Shown: piece by piece, positions 13,144-15,335 of the stretch
How the letters are laid out: the number at the start of each line of letters is the position of its first letter
How positions within the stretch are numbered: the first letter of the stretch is position 1
Origin: SIG673 sp964570105
Lineage (GTDB): Bacteria; Bacillota; Clostridia; Oscillospirales; CAG-272
Length of the DNA: 15,335 nucleotides
Assembly (NCBI GenBank): GCA_964570105.1
Contig: CAZMWM010000041.1
Span: 1 to 15,335 of the forward strand
Direction: 5' to 3'
Program-made: the position numbers and the translations under genes
Notes under the pieces: generated by a model
What the model saw: only the letters and a program-made list of their open reading frames with translations
What the model was told of the DNA's origin: nothing
Database searches by the model: none

Positions 13144-14900
13144 CTGAGCGCACCTCCTTGGACGTCGACGCCCATCTGTGCGATGGCGATGCGTCGGTAT
13201 TCGGGACAGCTCTCCATAAGCTCGCCGTGCGTACCTTTTCCGATGATCCTGCCTTCATCCAGCACAAGGATCAAGTCGGCGTTCTTGACACTGCTGACGC
13301 GTTGGGCGACCACGACCTTGGTGGCGTTCGGATATTCTGTATGAAGGTTGGTGCGCAGAAGAGAGTCGGTGCGGTAGTCAAGTCCTCCCGACGAGTCGTC
13401 AAGTATCAGTATGTCAGGCTCTCCGGCAAGTGCGCGTGATATGAGCAGACGTTGCTTTTGACCTCCGCTGACGTTTGCTCCCTTGACGTTGAGAAGCTCC
13501 CCGTATCCGCCTTCCTTAGCCGATATGAAGTCCGCAGCCATAGCGTTTTCGGCGGCTTTTTTTATATCCTCATTATCAAGCTCTCTGCCGAACGCGATGT
13601 TTTCCCTAACTGTGTCCGCCATAAGAAAATCGCTTTGAAACGCTACGCCGATCCTGACGTACAGCTCGGAAGGCGAGAGGGAGCGGATGTCCGAGCCATC
13701 TATATATATATTTCCGCTGTCGGGAAGGTAGAAACGCAGGAGCAGTGATACGAGGGTGGTCTTTCCGGAGCCTGTTGCGCCGATGACGCCGAGCGTCTGT
13801 CCCGGTCTTAAGGCGAATGAGATGTCGCTCAGATTGTTCTTTACTTTTAAGTATGAAAAGCTGACGCGATCGAACACTATGCGGCAGTCGCTGAATTCCT
13901 TGCGAAAGACGTCCTTGCCCGATGCGCGGAAGCTCTCGGAGATATCCGAGGTATCCTCAGCCAAAAGCTCGTCGATGCGTTTTGCGGATGCAAGCCCTTT
14001 GCTGAGCTGCATAAAGGCGCGGTTTACCATCATAAGCGCGTTTAGGATTATGGTAAAATAGCTGAGGAAGGCGATGACGGTGCCGGGTTGGGTGCTTCCG
14101 CCATAGACACGGTATGCGCCCACGAGCACCACCGCGACGAGACCGAAATTCAAAAACAGGTTGAGCAGAGGACCGGACATCGCATTGTTTGTGCCGGCTT
14201 TGATCTCCGCATTCATAAGGCTACCGTTCGTTTTTTGGAATTTTTCGCTCTCATGCTCGGTTTTGGACAGCGCTTTTATTACGCGGATGCCGTTGAGATT
14301 TTCCTGCATACCGAGCACCAGCTTGTCAGCCGCGCCTTGCACCTCGGTGTAATAGCGCACGCCTCTGCGTGAGATGATGAATATGACCGTGAAGGCTATG
14401 GGAATGATCGCCAACAGAACGAGCGACAACGCACGGTCGAGCAACAATGTCATTATTACGCCGCCGAGCACCAATATTGGCGCTCTTACTCCGACTCGCT
14501 GGAGCGACAGGAGCATCATATTAACATTGTAGGTGTCGCTCGTGAGGCGGGATACCAGCGTTGGCGAGGTTATCCTGTCCATTTGCGCACAGGAAAGATG
14601 CAATGTTTTGTCAAAAGCGCTGTGACGTATTTCGAGCGTGCTCATATTAGCAGTCTTGGAGGCTATACGGTTGGCACATACGTTGCATACGAAGGCGATG
14701 ACCGCCGCGACAGCCATAAGTCCTCCGAATATAAACATATATTCGAGTTTGCCGAGCGGCGCGATCACGTCTATCATATACGAGAGCATATACGGAAGCA
14801 AAAGCTCTGCTATCGTTCCGGCGAATTTGACGGATATGCCGAGCGCTATCGTCGGAAACCACGGTCGAACGTGATCTATAACTCTTTTGTTCATTTTCAT
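13140..14900 (-). CDS. ABC exporter half-transporter, subunit with degenerate ATPase residues
   Basis: The 586-residue type I exporter subunit has a membrane domain (about 10-310) and an ATP-binding domain. Walker A is GATGSGKT at 374-381 and the signature VSGGQ at 477-481 is near-canonical. Walker B reads LILDDSS, with Asp502 where the catalytic Glu should be, and the switch His is replaced by Q533 (AQR for AHR). These losses are the hallmark of the degenerate-site subunit of heterodimeric exporters, so it should pair with the gene overlapping its 3' end. The start is uncertain: a GTG at 14921 extends the frame 7 codons but lies inside a repeat, and an ATG at 14894 is also possible. I prefer ATG 14900, with a weak GAAAG 7 nt upstream. 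No convincing promoter is visible in the upstream repeat region. Confidence 0.9.
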   Translation of the reverse strand: MKMNKRVIDHVRPWFPTIALGISVKFAGTIAELLLPYMLSYMIDVIAPLGKLEYMFIFGGLMAVAAVIAFVCNVCANRIASKTANMSTLEIRHSAFDKTLHLSCAQMDRITSPTLVSRLTSDTYNVNMMLLSLQRVGVRAPILVLGGVIMTLLLDRALSLVLLAIIPIAFTVIFIISRRGVRYYTEVQGAADKLVLGMQENLNGIRVIKALSKTEHESEKFQKTNGSLMNAEIKAGTNNAMSGPLLNLFLNFGLVAVVLVGAYRVYGGSTQPGTVIAFLSYFTIILNALMMVNRAFMQLSKGLASAKRIDELLAEDTSDISESFRASGKDVFRKEFSDCRIVFDRVSFSYLKVKNNLSDISFALRPGQTLGVIGATGSGKTTLVSLLLRFYLPDSGNIYIDGSDIRSLSPSELYVRIGVAFQSDFLMADTVRENIAFGRELDNEDIKKAAENAMAADFISAKEGGYGELLNVKGANVSGGQKQRLLISRALAGEPDILILDDSSGGLDYRTDSLLRTNLHTEYPNATKVVVAQRVSSVKNADLILVLDEGRIIGKGTHGELMESCPEYRRIAIAQMGVDVQGGALR

Positions 14901-15044
14901 TATACAACTTTCGTTACTCACTTCTTACTTCTTCGCTATTACTTCTTACTTCAAAATTCTCGTCGCTATGCTCGGGAAATTATTTTAAAGCAAGGGGTAG
15001 GCAACACTCAAATTTTAACCGTTGTTACTTAACCATTGTTACTT

Positions 15045-15131
15045 ACTTCTTACCTATTCACTATTACTTCTTACTTCAAAATTCTCGGGAGGGTGAATGA
15101 AGTAATAGGTAAGAGGTAATAGTGAAGAAGT
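15045..15131. repeat. Heptad hairpin, copy 1
   Basis: Pyrimidine-rich arm 15045-15075 and purine-rich arm 15101-15131 are imperfect inverted repeats (24 of 31 positions complementary) around a ~25-nt loop containing TTCTCGGGAG. Both arms parse into 7-nt units of the form (A/G)GTAANA, such as AGTAATA, GGTAAGA and GTGAAGA, so the arms can also pair in registers shifted by 7. Confidence 0.75.
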
Positions 15132-15142
15132 GAAAAGAGGAA

Positions 15143-15169
15143 AATTTTCGTCGCTACGCTTCGAAAATT
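15143..15169. repeat. Short AT-rich hairpin inside the repeat unit
   Basis: AATTTTCG at 15143-15150 pairs perfectly with CGAAAATT at 15162-15169 around an 11-nt loop. The degenerate equivalent in the leftmost unit (about 14954-14980) keeps the TCGCTATGCT-like loop but has a broken stem. Confidence 0.6.
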
Positions 15170-15223
15170 ATTTTAAAGCAAATAGGTAAAAGGCATTACT
15201 AAATCTAAACCGTTGTCACTTCT

Positions 15224-15330
15224 ACTTCTTACCTATTCACTATTACTTCTTACTTCAAAATTCTCGGGAGCGGGTAAGGGAAGTAATAAGTAAGAGGTAA
15301 TAGTGAAGAAGTAATAAGTAAAAAGTAAAA
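15224..15330. repeat. Heptad hairpin, copy 2
   Basis: The left arm 15224-15254 is identical to copy 1. The right arm starts at 15282 and runs through seven consecutive 7-nt units to 15330, two more than copy 1 shows clearly. The first 31 nt of the right arm are complementary to the left arm at 25 positions. The difference in unit number between copies suggests gain and loss of heptads. Confidence 0.75.
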
Positions 15331-15335
15331 ATTCT

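Larger units (their letters stand above)
14919..15335. repeat. Tandem ~179-bp repeat array built from heptanucleotide hairpins, continuing past the window
   Basis: A 47-48-nt block is identical at 15045-15091 and 15224-15270, a period of 179 nt. A second shared block (AAATTATTTTAAAGCAA) occurs at 14977-14993 and 15165-15181, and an ACCGTTGT-containing block follows each. The leftmost unit (about 14919-15040) lacks the middle of the unit and looks internally deleted. There is no coding frame. The array lies directly upstream of the ABC exporter operon, its left edge touching the possible GTG start, and it is cut by the window end. Confidence 0.85.

Noticed and set aside
15045..15335. CRISPR array
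   Set aside because: Only two full copies at a 179-nt period, the intervening sequence is itself partly repeated, and no cas gene is near.

Overview
The window looks like a chromosomal segment from a Gram-positive, gut-type member of the Clostridia (Bacillota), probably uncultured. This is inferred from AGGAGG-type ribosome sites, consensus or extended -10 sigma-A promoters, GC-rich hairpin plus T-tract terminators, a secreted protein with choline-binding-like wall repeats and BspA-type leucine-rich repeats, a tsaE-tsaB pair and a heterodimeric ABC exporter. No species can be named from the sequence alone, and no phage, transposase, CRISPR array or rRNA is visible.

Left part (1-9574, plus strand): a cytoplasmic heparinase II/III-family polysaccharide lyase (108-1793) ends at a strong terminator. 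An independent, near-perfect promoter (2074-2102) then drives a 2448-residue secreted protein (2145-9491). That protein alternates concanavalin-like or jelly-roll beta-sandwich regions with clusters of aromatic, glycine-rich wall-binding repeats, and ends in three tandem ~170-residue BspA-like modules. It is the most distinctive gene here and is probably a surface glycan-binding or adhesive protein. The lyase beside it may process glycans, but they are separate transcription units and a joint role is only inferred.

Middle (9535-11263): a bidirectional terminator closes both the giant gene and the convergent tsaE-tsaB operon (10900 down to 9693), which supplies two subunits of the tRNA t6A-modification machinery. 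Divergent from it, an extended -10 promoter drives a tRNA-Arg(CCG) gene with an encoded CCA and its own hairpin terminator.

Right part (11323-14900, minus strand): two translationally coupled half-transporters form a heterodimeric ABC exporter. Its asymmetry can be read from the motifs: one subunit has lost the catalytic Glu and the switch His, and the other has an altered signature motif. Their upstream region (14919-15335) is filled by a ~179-bp tandem repeat built from heptanucleotide units arranged as large imperfect hairpins. It runs off the window end and is the main non-coding oddity.
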